Shown: positions 1-8,849 of the stretch, piece by piece
Position numbering within the stretch: the stretch's first letter is position 1
How the letters are laid out: each line of letters begins with the position of its first letter
Assembly (NCBI GenBank): GCA_016202965.1
Contig: JACQNQ010000041.1
Span: 1-21,102, forward strand
Origin: Candidatus Zambryskiibacteriota bacterium
Lineage (GTDB): Bacteria > Patescibacteriota > Minisyncoccia > Phycocordibacterales > DATDWN01
DNA length: 21,102 bases
Direction: 5' to 3'
Position numbers and translations under genes: made by a program
The notes under the pieces: model-generated
Seen by the model: only the letters and a program-made list of their open reading frames with translations
Told to the model about the DNA's origin: nothing
Database searches by the model: none

Positions 1-4
1 ATTT

Positions 5-60
5 AAATGACAGATGATACAAAACGCGACGATCGCCGCGTTTTGTATCATCTGTCATTT
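5..60. repeat. 24-bp perfect inverted repeat overlapping the MFS stop codon
   Basis: Arms 5-28 and 37-60 are exact reverse complements around an 8-nt loop that contains CGATCG. The arms hold the word TTGTATCATCT, which recurs in the palindromes around the Cas2-like gene at 11505 and 12117. The TGA stop of the leftward MFS gene lies in the arm, so the hairpin begins at the end of the coding region. It could act as a transcription terminator or a 3' end stabiliser, but there is no clear U tract. Confidence 0.85.
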
Positions 61-1230
61 AGTGTCCTTTAAAGCCAAACTGTAATGCGTCCCGATTATC
101 ATGCATGTTCCTATAACGATAAAAATATATTGAAATGAAATAAACTGCAGGGATAAAGTGGCCAAGAACGGAGCGACTATAAATGACAATGGACGGTTGA
201 CTCTAAAGAAACTGATAACATCGGTTTTTTCTTGATTAACATGCTTGAAAAAGTAACTTTCTGTGGAAACTTCCACCAGACTTGCTCCTATGCGGGTTAT
301 GAAAAGCACAGCTGTCCATATCCAGAAACTTTTCAAAGTAATGAAACTGATAAATATGGTGGCGAGTCCCATAATAACAAAGCCTATAGTCAAAAATTCT
401 CTCTCGCCATATTTGCTGTCTTCCATCTCTCCGACAGGCAGTTCAACTAAAATAAAAGGCAGAAGCATAATGGTGAACATCAGACCTATTTCTGACCAAG
501 AGAAACCTATATATTTGTTTAAATATATAGGGGTATAGACGACCATGAAGGCGTAAAATAGCTGGAGGAGAAAGTTGGAAACGAATATGTTGTGTAAATA
601 TTTACTTTTTACGTATTCTGCCAAAGTTTCCTTTATTTGTATATGTTGTATGGCTTTTACCGATACCTTCTTAAATTTTTTGACCAAGTAATAAAATGGC
701 AATAAGAACATAGCAGACGCTATATAGACGTACCAGTAGACGTTATTTATGAGAAGCAATGCCACAACAGCCGGGGCAAAAACTATAGTGATATTGGCCA
801 TAGTTAGATAAGCTGCTCGTATACCGCCAGTCTGCGATTCATTTGCGCAAAGACTTTCCACAAAAATATCCATATTGAAATATATGAGAGAAATAGCGAT
901 GCTGTGAAGGAGAAAATACAATCCAACCAGAGTCGAACCGGATGAGGCCACCATTCCAATAGTAGAGAGAAATTCCACCGCGATGACGTAAACGATAAAC
1001 CTGTATATGCCCATCTTTTCCAATATTCTGGAAGCGTTTAAGAGCAGGACGGTATTGACCACCGCTCCGATTATATACAAAGCGGAAATCTGGGTCTCGG
1101 AGAAAAAGTTTGAGAGGTATGTGGAATTTATGTAAATAATCAGAGCATAGTGAAAAGAGACAAAAATATTTGCCAGAAAAAGAGTGTTCAGCAGTTTGCT
1201 TTGATGAAATGGTGAGAGAAGGCGATCCAT
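55..1230 (-). CDS. MFS-type membrane transporter
   Basis: 391 residues made almost entirely of hydrophobic helices, with about 12 predictable membrane segments and a basic central loop near residues 184-205 (VKKFKKVSVKAIQHIQIKET), the usual two-halves layout of the major facilitator superfamily. Length is typical (about 400). The substrate cannot be read from the sequence; efflux of a small molecule is the common role for such genes in small genomes, but that is a guess. The ATG start at 1230 has no visible Shine-Dalgarno. The gene follows a structured repeat (1240-1378), and its stop codon is inside a long hairpin (5-60). It is the last gene of the leftward run seen in the window. Family placement is from hydropathy and general pattern, not a specific motif. 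Confidence 0.8.
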   Translation of the reverse strand: MDRLLSPFHQSKLLNTLFLANIFVSFHYALIIYINSTYLSNFFSETQISALYIIGAVVNTVLLLNASRILEKMGIYRFIVYVIAVEFLSTIGMVASSGSTLVGLYFLLHSIAISLIYFNMDIFVESLCANESQTGGIRAAYLTMANITIVFAPAVVALLLINNVYWYVYIASAMFLLPFYYLVKKFKKVSVKAIQHIQIKETLAEYVKSKYLHNIFVSNFLLQLFYAFMVVYTPIYLNKYIGFSWSEIGLMFTIMLLPFILVELPVGEMEDSKYGEREFLTIGFVIMGLATIFISFITLKSFWIWTAVLFITRIGASLVEVSTESYFFKHVNQEKTDVISFFRVNRPLSFIVAPFLATLSLQFISFQYIFIVIGTCMIIGTHYSLALKDTK

Positions 1231-1239
1231 AATATTGTG

Positions 1240-1378
1240 AAGTTTTGAAATCTTTTACTCGGCATATCTTCCAAAAGGGTACGCTGTAAATTCTTGCTAG
1301 AATTTCAGCTCGTTCTCGCGCCGACGCGCTCCGAAAGCCCTTTTTGTAAGACATGCACGAGCCAAGATTTCAAAACTT
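1240..1378 (-). repeat. Long structured inverted-repeat element upstream of the MFS gene
   Basis: The ends 1240-1254 and 1364-1378 are an exact 15-bp inverted repeat. Read on the minus strand the stem continues inward through CTCG/CGAG, GCATGTCTT/AAGATATGC (one G-U) and AAAAGGG/CCCTTTT. Two internal hairpins follow: a CGCG stem, and GCTGAAATTCT pairing with AGAATTTACAGC through one bulged A. The result is a three-way-junction shape about 139 nt long. It lies between a small gene and the MFS start, like the elements at 6162 and 20243, but its sequence differs from theirs. Confidence 0.7.
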
Positions 1379-1425
1379 GCTGTTTATTATTGTATCGCAG
1401 AAGTTGTTGAATGGAAAATTTTTAC

Positions 1426-1453
1426 AAAAGAAAAAGCCCAGACGAATCTGGAC
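1426..1453 (-). terminator. Rho-independent terminator with TTCG tetraloop
   Basis: On the minus strand GTCCAGA-TTCG-TCTGGGC forms a 7-bp stem (one G-U) closed by a stable UUCG loop, followed by CTTTTTCTTTT. It lies about 70 bp after the stop of the small gene at 1525-1821 and supports that gene being transcribed leftward as its own unit. Confidence 0.8.
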
Positions 1454-1524
1454 TTAGAGTTAACCGCCACTCATGAGGAGACTTCTTATATTTTACTTGG
1501 GAAAGTCAGAAGACCCAAGACAAC

Positions 1525-1821
1525 TTAACTCGCGACGTAGTACTCGACAAGCCGCAAGCGCTGCGGATGAGGAAAGCTGACCTCACCTACAGCATCAATC
1601 ACAATGATCATTGTGGGGTTAAGACGATCGATTTCATCCTTGAGAGCACCCCCAAGAAAACCGTTCCAATCAGCGTTCACTTCCTCTTGGGTCATTCTTC
1701 TGACCCTGCGGTTGTTCCAACCCCTATCGAAAGTTTCCGCAGAGCCGAGGAACTCACCGAGATTCAACCCAGCAAGGTCGGCGTTGGTTTCGTGCCTGGT
1801 AGGTGTTAAACTTTTTTTCAT
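1525..1821 (-). CDS. Hypothetical small protein, 98 aa
   Basis: I do not recognise this protein. It is acidic and soluble-looking, with no signal peptide, membrane segment or Cys motif. It starts MKKSLTPTRHETNADLAG and ends HPQRLRLVEYYVAS. The reading frame is more GC-rich (roughly half G+C) than the neighbouring genes. The ATG at 1821 follows a purine-rich AAAGAAAGAAA stretch rather than a clear Shine-Dalgarno. A TTGAAA-17-TATTTT pair about 80 bp upstream on the minus strand is a weak promoter candidate. The opposite strand also has an open frame (1567-1809), but the downstream terminator at 1426-1453 favours the minus strand. It resembles the genes at 8896 and 19620 in being short, GC-rich and separately terminated. 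Confidence 0.6.
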   Translation of the reverse strand: MKKSLTPTRHETNADLAGLNLGEFLGSAETFDRGWNNRRVRRMTQEEVNADWNGFLGGALKDEIDRLNPTMIIVIDAVGEVSFPHPQRLRLVEYYVAS

Positions 1822-1984
1822 TTTCTTTCTTTGCCATGCCGTAGCCTTTGGCGAAGGTTGGTTGAAATTGTCAAAAAAGCCATTAAAATAAGTGTTTTTT
1901 ATCAGTTTTTCAAAATGAGAAAAATTGACTTGACTTATAAAACAGTCAGGTATAGACTTTAGATATTATGGCTTCGGCCTCCGA

Positions 1985-2008
1985 GAACCCCGCAGGAATG
2001 CGGGGTTC
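1985..2008 (-). terminator. GC-rich hairpin after the MazF-like gene
   Basis: GAACCCCGC and GCGGGGTTC form a perfect 9-bp stem with a 6-nt loop, 6 bp after the stop of the leftward gene at 2015. There is no U tract on either side, so it may protect the 3' end or end transcription weakly. Confidence 0.5.
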
Positions 2009-2014
2009 GATGCG

Positions 2015-2398
2015 TTATATAGATTCTTTCCAGATATTTTTAAGCATTTCAAATTCTTTTTCTGACAACACGTCCACTTTTCGAAGCAACCTTTTACTAC
2101 TGATAACTCTGGACTGTGTCAGTTTAACCCATCCAATTTTTTGTTCAGTTACGATTTTGTGATGAAACTTATTGTTCTTTTGTTTTGTGGTAACAGGAAG
2201 CACAAATAATGTTTCTGTGTTATAAACTTTCATAACAATAACAGCGCGTTCGAAGTTTTCATTTTTTCCATCAGTTTCTGCGCCGATATTTATGCCAAGC
2301 GAGCACCACCAGATTTCTCTTGGATGCGCAAAGAGATTTATTTTATGTGTGTCAAGTTCTTGTTTACGTTTATTCCAAGAGTCAAAATCTTTTTGCAT
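2015..2398 (-). CDS. PemK/MazF-family protein (probable mRNA interferase)
   Basis: 127 residues matching the PemK/MazF fold pattern: REIWWCSLGINIGAETDG (27-44) is the first strand and loop, FERAVIVMKV (49-58) carries the conserved Arg51, LPVTTK (67-72) carries the Thr at the position used with that Arg in catalysis, and SRVISSKRL (96-104) is the late core strand. MazF proteins cut single-stranded RNA at short motifs. Residues 1-26 form an N-terminal extension that family members from CPR often have. No antitoxin gene lies next to it; the upstream neighbour, 20 bp away and probably in the same transcript, is RNase J. It may be a solitary toxin or a domesticated RNase. The cleavage specificity cannot be inferred. 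No clear Shine-Dalgarno is present. Confidence 0.8.
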   Translation of the reverse strand: MQKDFDSWNKRKQELDTHKINLFAHPREIWWCSLGINIGAETDGKNENFERAVIVMKVYNTETLFVLPVTTKQKNNKFHHKIVTEQKIGWVKLTQSRVISSKRLLRKVDVLSEKEFEMLKNIWKESI

Positions 2399-2418
2399 TA
2401 TATTTTTTGCATTATTAT

Positions 2419-4239
2419 TTACACTCCCAAAATGACTGGAATGACAATCGGTTTCTTGGCTGTTTTCTGAAATAAAAAACGGCCGATGTCGTCCGCCAGG
2501 TTGCTTTTAACAAAGTCAAAGTTAATGGGATTCATGTTGTGTGTGGTGCCTTCCACACTTTTCTTTATGACTATGCGAGCGTGCGAGAGAAGATCTTGGG
2601 ATTCGCGCAAATAAACAAATCCGCGAGAGATGATATCCGGAGACTTTTTCAGTTTGCCTGTCCTGGTATTGATGGAGACTACGATAAGAAAAATTCCGTC
2701 TTGAGCCAGCATTTTACGGTCGCGGATGACCATCTCCTGAACATTGCCGATGGAAAAACCATCCACAGTCATAATTGAATCCGGAGCAGTTTCTTTTAGT
2801 CGCACAAATTTTTTACCTTGCTCTTGAATCTCCAGTATCATTCCATTGTCAGGAACAATGATGCTTTCTGCCGGCATACCTATGCTGGATTTTATCAAAT
2901 CTTCGTGAATGCGCAGTCTGTAATGATTGCCGTGGAGAGGCATAAAAAATCTTGGAGAGATTTTTTTATGAAGCCATTCCAATTCTCCGCGGTTACCGTG
3001 TCCGGACGAGTGGACATAGACGTCGGAAGACCTGTAATGAATAATTTTCGCTCCTTGCCTAGCCATATTGTCTTTCAGTTTTTCCACCGCTTTTTCATTG
3101 CCGGGAATAATGGAAGATGATAGTAAGACAGTGTCTCGCGGAGTAATCCTGAAGTATTTATGGGTCCTGTTTGACATGCGCATAAGAGCGGCAAATTCGT
3201 CTCCCTGCGCTCCGGTAGCCAAAACCACAATACGGTCCGGCGGATAATTAATCATATCCTCTGAAGAAATAATAATGTTCGGTTTGACCTTGAGCATTCC
3301 GATGTGACGAACTATTTCCACGTTGCTTTTCATACTCCGGCCCTCAATAACGATTTTCTTGCCGTATTTTTCGGCAATCTCAATGATTTTAATCACTCGT
3401 TCAAGGAGTGAAGCAAATGTTCCGATTATCAGACGTCCTTTTATGGTTTTTATAATTTCATCCAAGTTTTGGTGAACTTCTCTTTCCGGCGTGGAAAATC
3501 CTTGATTTTCCACATTAGTTGATTCAAGCATGAGCAGGGCAACATTTTTGTCTTTGAAACGCGAGTATTCTGTTACTTCGGCCTCCGTCGGAACACCGTC
3601 AAAATGGTCTAGTTTGACATCGCCCGGGGTTACCACCATACCGTATGGAGTATGGATAATCACTCCCATAGAGTCTGGAATTGTGTGTGTCACGGTAAAA
3701 AATTCCACCTTTAATTTTCCCAGTGTTATAGTTTCTTCTTTTTCCACTATTTTTAAGTCCAGTTGGGGCAGGTGAGGAAATTCTTCCTGGCGTTTATTTA
3801 TGAGGATTGAGGTCAACAGTCTGGTGTAAATCGGCGGATTACCGATGCGGTCCATTATGTAAGGAATTCCGCCGATATGGTCCAAGTGTCCATGAGTGAT
3901 AATCACTCCGCGGATTTTATTAATTCTTTCCTCCAAATATTTTGTGTTAGGCAATATGTAATCCACTCCGGGCGTATCATCGCCTTTGAACTGAAAACCA
4001 ACGTCAATAATAATAATGTCATCGCCGTATTCCACCACAGTCATATTTTTGCCGATTTCTTCCACTCCGCCGAGGGGGATAATGCGAATATTATCTCCAA
4101 GCGGTGGAATAATATCGTTTGCTTTCTTTGGCAGAACCCTCGGTATTCTCTCTCGAGAAAATGAGCGTCGAGGGTATCTCTCGCGGAAATTGACGGAAGG
4201 TCTTAAATGTGGTCGCGCGTTTTGTGTTGTTGGGTTCAT
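2419..4239 (-). CDS. rnj: Ribonuclease J
   Basis: 606 residues, close to the family norm of about 555 plus an N-terminal tail. RNase J is a metallo-beta-lactamase/beta-CASP nuclease that degrades and processes RNA by 5' exonuclease and endonuclease action. The metal motif HGHLDH is at 116-121, with later family motifs SSGHGNRGELEWLHKKISP and MPLHGNHYRL. The first 40 or so residues are basic, Arg-rich and unstructured, ending before the core at GDNIRIIPLGG (48-58); such a tail could contact RNA. The gene lies between the binding-protein gene and the MazF-like gene, with a 20-bp gap to the latter, so two RNA-cutting enzymes probably share a transcript. The ATG at 4239 follows an AT-rich spacer without a Shine-Dalgarno. 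Confidence 0.95.
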   Translation of the reverse strand: MNPTTQNARPHLRPSVNFRERYPRRSFSRERIPRVLPKKANDIIPPLGDNIRIIPLGGVEEIGKNMTVVEYGDDIIIIDVGFQFKGDDTPGVDYILPNTKYLEERINKIRGVIITHGHLDHIGGIPYIMDRIGNPPIYTRLLTSILINKRQEEFPHLPQLDLKIVEKEETITLGKLKVEFFTVTHTIPDSMGVIIHTPYGMVVTPGDVKLDHFDGVPTEAEVTEYSRFKDKNVALLMLESTNVENQGFSTPEREVHQNLDEIIKTIKGRLIIGTFASLLERVIKIIEIAEKYGKKIVIEGRSMKSNVEIVRHIGMLKVKPNIIISSEDMINYPPDRIVVLATGAQGDEFAALMRMSNRTHKYFRITPRDTVLLSSSIIPGNEKAVEKLKDNMARQGAKIIHYRSSDVYVHSSGHGNRGELEWLHKKISPRFFMPLHGNHYRLRIHEDLIKSSIGMPAESIIVPDNGMILEIQEQGKKFVRLKETAPDSIMTVDGFSIGNVQEMVIRDRKMLAQDGIFLIVVSINTRTGKLKKSPDIISRGFVYLRESQDLLSHARIVIKKSVEGTTHNMNPINFDFVKSNLADDIGRFLFQKTAKKPIVIPVILGV

Positions 4240-4356
4240 AATAGTAAATGTAAAATTAAAAAATCAAAATGAAAAATGACAATTCAAAATTTAAAAAAAG
4301 GAGATTCAAAAATTTTACATTTTACACTTTCATTTTTCATTTAGATTTTTACATTT
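4240..4356. repeat. Low-complexity AT-rich spacer with inverted segments
   Basis: This spacer is built from variants of AAAATTTT and AAAATGAAAAATG. The 12-mer AAATGAAAAATG at 4267-4278 is answered by its exact reverse complement at 4331-4342, giving a possible hairpin around an A-rich purine stretch. No gene is visible. Spacers of this kind are common in CPR genomes. Confidence 0.6.
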
Positions 4357-6165
4357 TTAATTTTTAACGAATATTTTCCATACGTTATTTGTTTCTATAT
4401 ACCACTTATATATGTTGGTAAATCTCTCTGATGGCGTTGTTAAGGTGCCGGTACTTATGTTGCGCACTTTTTTGGGAACTATATAAATAAAATAAGGTGA
4501 GTAAGTAAAAACTGCCGGCACATCGTTCTCTATTTCTTTATTAAACTTATCGAAGTAAGCCTTGGCTTCGTCCGGGTCGCCGGTCTTTCTTATATTTTCT
4601 AAAAGCTTGTCGGCTTTGATATTGGCGTATAGAGCGATATTTAGCCCTGGGTCTATTCTTTGCGATGAATGCCAGAATGGATACAAATCCAAGTCTCTGC
4701 CGATAATTTCTCCGAATAGAAGAGCATCATATTTGCGGGTGCGAATAACATTTTGATTCAAATCGCTTACTTCAAATATTTTGACATCCACCTCGGCTCC
4801 CAAAAGCTGCCATTGTTTTTGCAGAAGCTCGGCTGACCGCTTTAATTCAGGGTTATCTCCGGTAGAGATGGAAAAAGCTAAAGTAACAGTTTTCTTTTTA
4901 TCTTTCTTTTCAAAAATTCCGTTAGAGTTTAGTTTCCATCCTTTAGAAATTAGTAGAGATTTCGCCTTGACAATGTTTGCGGTTGTTGTGGCAAAGCCGA
5001 CGCTTTCGGTCGGCTCCCCGACTGCAAGCGTCGGAGTAGTCTTTGGCGGTATCGGCTGGTCTATTGTTTGTCCGAAACCTCCCAAAACTTTATCAACAAT
5101 TTCTTGTTTGTCAGCGGCAATATTTAGGGCAAGGCGAACTTCTTTATTGACGAAAATCGGAGCAACATTTTGATTAAAAAATACTCCAAAGATTCGGGGA
5201 AGCGGGAAAAGGAAAACTTCATCACTTTGCACTTTTAGATTCGGCAGTTCTTTCGGCGAAATGCTGTGCAAACTTTCTATGCCCCCACTTTTATATCCGT
5301 CTATAATATCTTTTTCATTTTGATACGATTTTATTACGACATTAGTTATATATGGCCGTCCGAGACTGTATCTGTCGTTTGATATGAGATTATATTGGTT
5401 TGGCAGACCGCTTGAACTGTATCCGATGAAGTTAATTTTATATGGGCCTGTTCCAGTCGGCTTTATATTGAATTGGCTGAACGGAAACTCCTCCGTTGTG
5501 GCTTTATTCCAAATATGTTTAGGCAAAATTCCTAAAGTTAAATTCTGAATAAACGGCGCATACGGCTGCCTCAACGTGAACCTTATTGTTTTGTCGTCTA
5601 TTTTTTCTACTTTCACACCATCCCAGTTTGTTTTGCGGGGACTTTTCAAAGAAGAGTCCTGGGCTTTCTCCACGGTAAAGATGACATCGTCTGTGGAAAC
5701 TTTTGTTCCGTCATGAAAATACAGGTTATCTCTCAAGACAAATGTGTAAGTCAGTAAATCATTGGAAATGCTGTAACTTTTGGCTAAATCGGGAATAATC
5801 GTTCCGTCGTCCTCAACTTTTAAAAGTCCCGAATAAATAAGAGAAGTCAAATCTCTATCTATGTCGCTTGTGGCTAATATCGGATTGACAAATCTTGGCG
5901 AACCGATAACTCCTTCCGTTAAAGTTCCTCCATAATCCGGCACCTCCACCATAAATGATTTGCTGACTTGGTATAGGAGAACAATGCCGCTTCCGATAAA
6001 AATTGTCACAAAAAGGAAAAATATTATTCTTTCGGTCAAGGAAAAAGCATGAATAATACGCATTACCTTGTGCGAGTATGGTATGCGCCACTCTTTTTTG
6101 ACTAATTTTTTGAGAGTCTCTTTCATTACTGCATAGTGTGATAATTGAATTTTCTTTCTCGCCAA
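4357..6165 (-). CDS. Membrane-anchored family-5 solute-binding protein (peptide/nickel ABC type)
   Basis: 602 residues of the SBP_bac_5 (OppA/DppA) family, which captures oligopeptides or similar solutes for ABC import. Recognisable stretches are GGTLTEGVIGSPRFVNPI (79-96), the SIY-type segment LTSLIYSGL, LRDNLYFHDGTKVSTDDVIFT, and PTGTGPYKI. There is no lipobox Cys; a membrane helix at about 46-66 after a basic head anchors the protein instead. The frame opens at a TTG (6165) preceded by AAAAGG; an ATG at 6126 (codon 14) is an equally possible start and keeps the anchor. No permease or ATPase gene is in the window. A 38-bp hairpin-forming segment (4997-5034) encodes an extra linker PTLAVGEPTESVG. 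Element A (6162-6292) ends at the start codon. Confidence 0.88.
   Translation of the reverse strand: MARKKIQLSHYAVMKETLKKLVKKEWRIPYSHKVMRIIHAFSLTERIIFFLFVTIFIGSGIVLLYQVSKSFMVEVPDYGGTLTEGVIGSPRFVNPILATSDIDRDLTSLIYSGLLKVEDDGTIIPDLAKSYSISNDLLTYTFVLRDNLYFHDGTKVSTDDVIFTVEKAQDSSLKSPRKTNWDGVKVEKIDDKTIRFTLRQPYAPFIQNLTLGILPKHIWNKATTEEFPFSQFNIKPTGTGPYKINFIGYSSSGLPNQYNLISNDRYSLGRPYITNVVIKSYQNEKDIIDGYKSGGIESLHSISPKELPNLKVQSDEVFLFPLPRIFGVFFNQNVAPIFVNKEVRLALNIAADKQEIVDKVLGGFGQTIDQPIPPKTTPTLAVGEPTESVGFATTTANIVKAKSLLISKGWKLNSNGIFEKKDKKKTVTLAFSISTGDNPELKRSAELLQKQWQLLGAEVDVKIFEVSDLNQNVIRTRKYDALLFGEIIGRDLDLYPFWHSSQRIDPGLNIALYANIKADKLLENIRKTGDPDEAKAYFDKFNKEIENDVPAVFTYSPYFIYIVPKKVRNISTGTLTTPSERFTNIYKWYIETNNVWKIFVKN
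4997..5034. repeat. In-frame hairpin segment inside the binding-protein gene
   Basis: Outer arms CCGACGCTT (4997-5005) and AAGCGTCGG (5026-5034) are exact complements, and inner arms GTCGG (5009-5013) and CCGAC (5018-5022) pair inside them. On the coding strand it specifies about residues 377-389, TLAVGEPTESVGF, a Pro/Thr/Ser/Val/Gly linker unlike the rest of the domain. It looks like a short palindromic insertion that kept the frame. The cyclophilin gene holds a similar one (13628-13670). Confidence 0.65.
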
Positions 6166-6292
6166 AACCTTTTCAGAAACACTCGCTTTGCCAGCCCAAA
6201 GCTCATTCTGGCTTCGCCCGCGATTTTGTCAAGATGGAATGCCTTGACAAAAACCATGCTCGCGGGCTGCAGATGTTCTGAAAAGATTTCGG
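6162..6292 (-). repeat. Structured intergenic element, copy A
   Basis: Read on the minus strand the core (6284 to 6170) runs from TTTTCAGAA to TTCTGAAAA and is closely related to copy B at 20264-20394. The ends pair, and the pairing extends 8 bp further out with two wobbles. Inside are a long hairpin (CCCGCG/CGCGGG, then GTCAAG/CTTGAC) and a second hairpin GCTTTG-GGCTGG-CAAAGC. Differences from copy B fall in pairs that keep the stems. The element sits between secG and the binding-protein gene in the direction of transcription, and its end overlaps the TTG start at 6165. Confidence 0.85.
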
Positions 6293-6322
6293 TTCGACGA
6301 AAATTTTAATCTAGTTAGTATT

Positions 6323-6553
6323 TTACAAAAGTAACAAACTAAAACTGGTTACAGCAAAAAGAATTGCCACTACGATCGTTCCTATAAATATCGTTTTTTC
6401 ACTGCCTCGTTTTGTATGGTGTCCCGATGAGAAACCGTCTCCTCCGCCAAATGCTCCGCCAAGTCCGGCTTCGGACTGTTGCACTAGAACGCCCAATATG
6501 AGGAGGATAGAGAGGACAATCTGAACATACGGAATCATTTCAGCAATACTCAT
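6323..6553 (-). CDS. secG: Protein-export membrane protein SecG
   Basis: 76 residues, the normal SecG size. Two membrane helices (about 7-25 and 54-75) flank the conserved cytoplasmic loop with QQSEAGLGGAFGGGDGF (25-41), the family hallmark. SecG assists SecYE and SecA in moving proteins across the membrane. The ATG at 6553 is preceded on the minus strand by TATAGT ending 7 nt before it, so the mRNA may be leaderless. It is transcribed divergently from groES and is the first gene of the leftward run; structured element A follows it. Confidence 0.93.
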   Translation of the reverse strand: MSIAEMIPYVQIVLSILLILGVLVQQSEAGLGGAFGGGDGFSSGHHTKRGSEKTIFIGTIVVAILFAVTSFSLLLL

Positions 6554-6597
6554 GATGGATACTATACTATCAGAATATAAAAAATAAGCAAATACAG

Positions 6598-6625
6598 TTG
6601 ACGGGATTTTGATTTGGCCTATAAT
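6598..6625 (+). promoter_or_regulatory. Promoter for groES-groEL
   Basis: TTGACG (6598-6603) and TATAAT (6620-6625) are separated by 16 bp, close to the sigma-70 consensus. Initiation near 6632 gives a leader of about 40 nt before groES. No CIRCE repeat for HrcA control is visible in the leader or spacer. Confidence 0.8.
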
Positions 6626-6671
6626 ACTGCCGAATGAGGATTTTTATTAAATATAAGGTACTATACAAGTT

Positions 6672-7007
6672 ATGAAAAAAGTTAAATCCAAGAAAGTTCA
6701 GAAATCAAAGTCAAATATTATGCCTCTAGGCAGTCGGGTGCTGATACGGCCTTTTACTAAAGATGAGTTGATGAAGAAAAATACTTTTGGTATTATTCTG
6801 CCCGATGCTGGTTCAAAAGAAAAATCAGAGCAGGGAATTATACTCGCACTTGGTCCCGGGGATTATCAGGATGGTAAACTCATTCCTTTAAAAGTCAAAG
6901 TGGGAGACAAGGTTGCTTTCTCCAAGTATGGCTATGAGGATATTACGTTGAATGGAGAGGAACTTTACTTAATTAAAGAAGAAAATATACTCGCCGTTTT
7001 GAAATAA
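6672..7007 (+). CDS. groES: Co-chaperonin GroES
   Basis: 111 residues. GroES is the heptameric lid of the GroEL folding chamber. The core starts at residue 17, MPLGSRVLIRPF, and carries the mobile loop with FGIILPD (39-45), the roof turn GPGDYQDGKL, and VGDKVAFSKYGYEDI near the end. The first 16 residues are a Lys/Ser-rich extension (KKVKSKKVQKSKS) absent from most GroES proteins; the Met at 17 could be a second start. A weak AAGG lies about 13 nt before the first ATG. It is the first gene of the groESL operon, 77 bp before groEL, under the promoter at 6598-6625. Confidence 0.95.
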   Translation: MKKVKSKKVQKSKSNIMPLGSRVLIRPFTKDELMKKNTFGIILPDAGSKEKSEQGIILALGPGDYQDGKLIPLKVKVGDKVAFSKYGYEDITLNGEELYLIKEENILAVLK

Positions 7008-7052
7008 CGGCTCAAGTAGAAAGTCAAAAGTCAAAAGAATTTTTTTAATTTT

Positions 7053-7080
7053 TTAACCTTTAACCTTTAACTTTTAACTA
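7053..7080. repeat. Four tandem TTAACYT-type heptamers before groEL
   Basis: TTAACCT, TTAACCT, TTAACTT and TTAACTA follow each other directly. Just upstream AGTCAAA is repeated at 7022-7035. The array sits where a ribosome binding site would be expected, and groEL has no Shine-Dalgarno. Confidence 0.75.
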
Positions 7081-7081
7081 A

Positions 7082-8728
<1,647 letters not shown>

Positions 8729-8761
8729 AAAAGCCAGTAGCAAGTAGCTAGCATTTAGGTC

Positions 8762-8790
8762 AAAAAGCCCTTATTCTAAAGGCTTTTTAC
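8762..8790 (+). terminator. Terminator after groEL
   Basis: AAAAAGCC (8762-8769) pairs with GGCTTTTT (8781-8788) around an 11-nt loop, ending in a T run. It closes the groESL operon. Confidence 0.85.
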
Positions 8791-8798
8791 ATATTTAC

Positions 8799-8828
8799 TT
8801 GACTTTTGTATATAGTAAGGTGTATAAT
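8799..8828 (+). promoter_or_regulatory. Strong promoter for the 81-aa membrane protein
   Basis: TTGACT (8799-8804) and TATAAT (8823-8828) with an 18-bp spacer. It lies just after the groEL terminator and starts a separate one-gene unit that ends at the terminator near 9185. Confidence 0.82.
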
Positions 8829-8849
8829 ATTAAAGGATTTAGAAGTGTA

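Noticed and set aside
839..1354. 171-aa open frame antisense-shifted over the MFS start and structured element
   Set aside because: It overlaps the MFS gene on the same strand in another frame and runs through the hairpin element, with an Arg/Ser-rich sequence that looks non-coding.
1567..1809. Plus-strand open frame opposite the 98-aa hypothetical gene
   Set aside because: The downstream TTCG-loop terminator acts on the minus strand, so the minus frame is preferred; both remain unproven.
6554..6671. CIRCE element controlling groESL
   Set aside because: No TTAGCACTC inverted repeat with a 9-bp gap was found between secG and groES.
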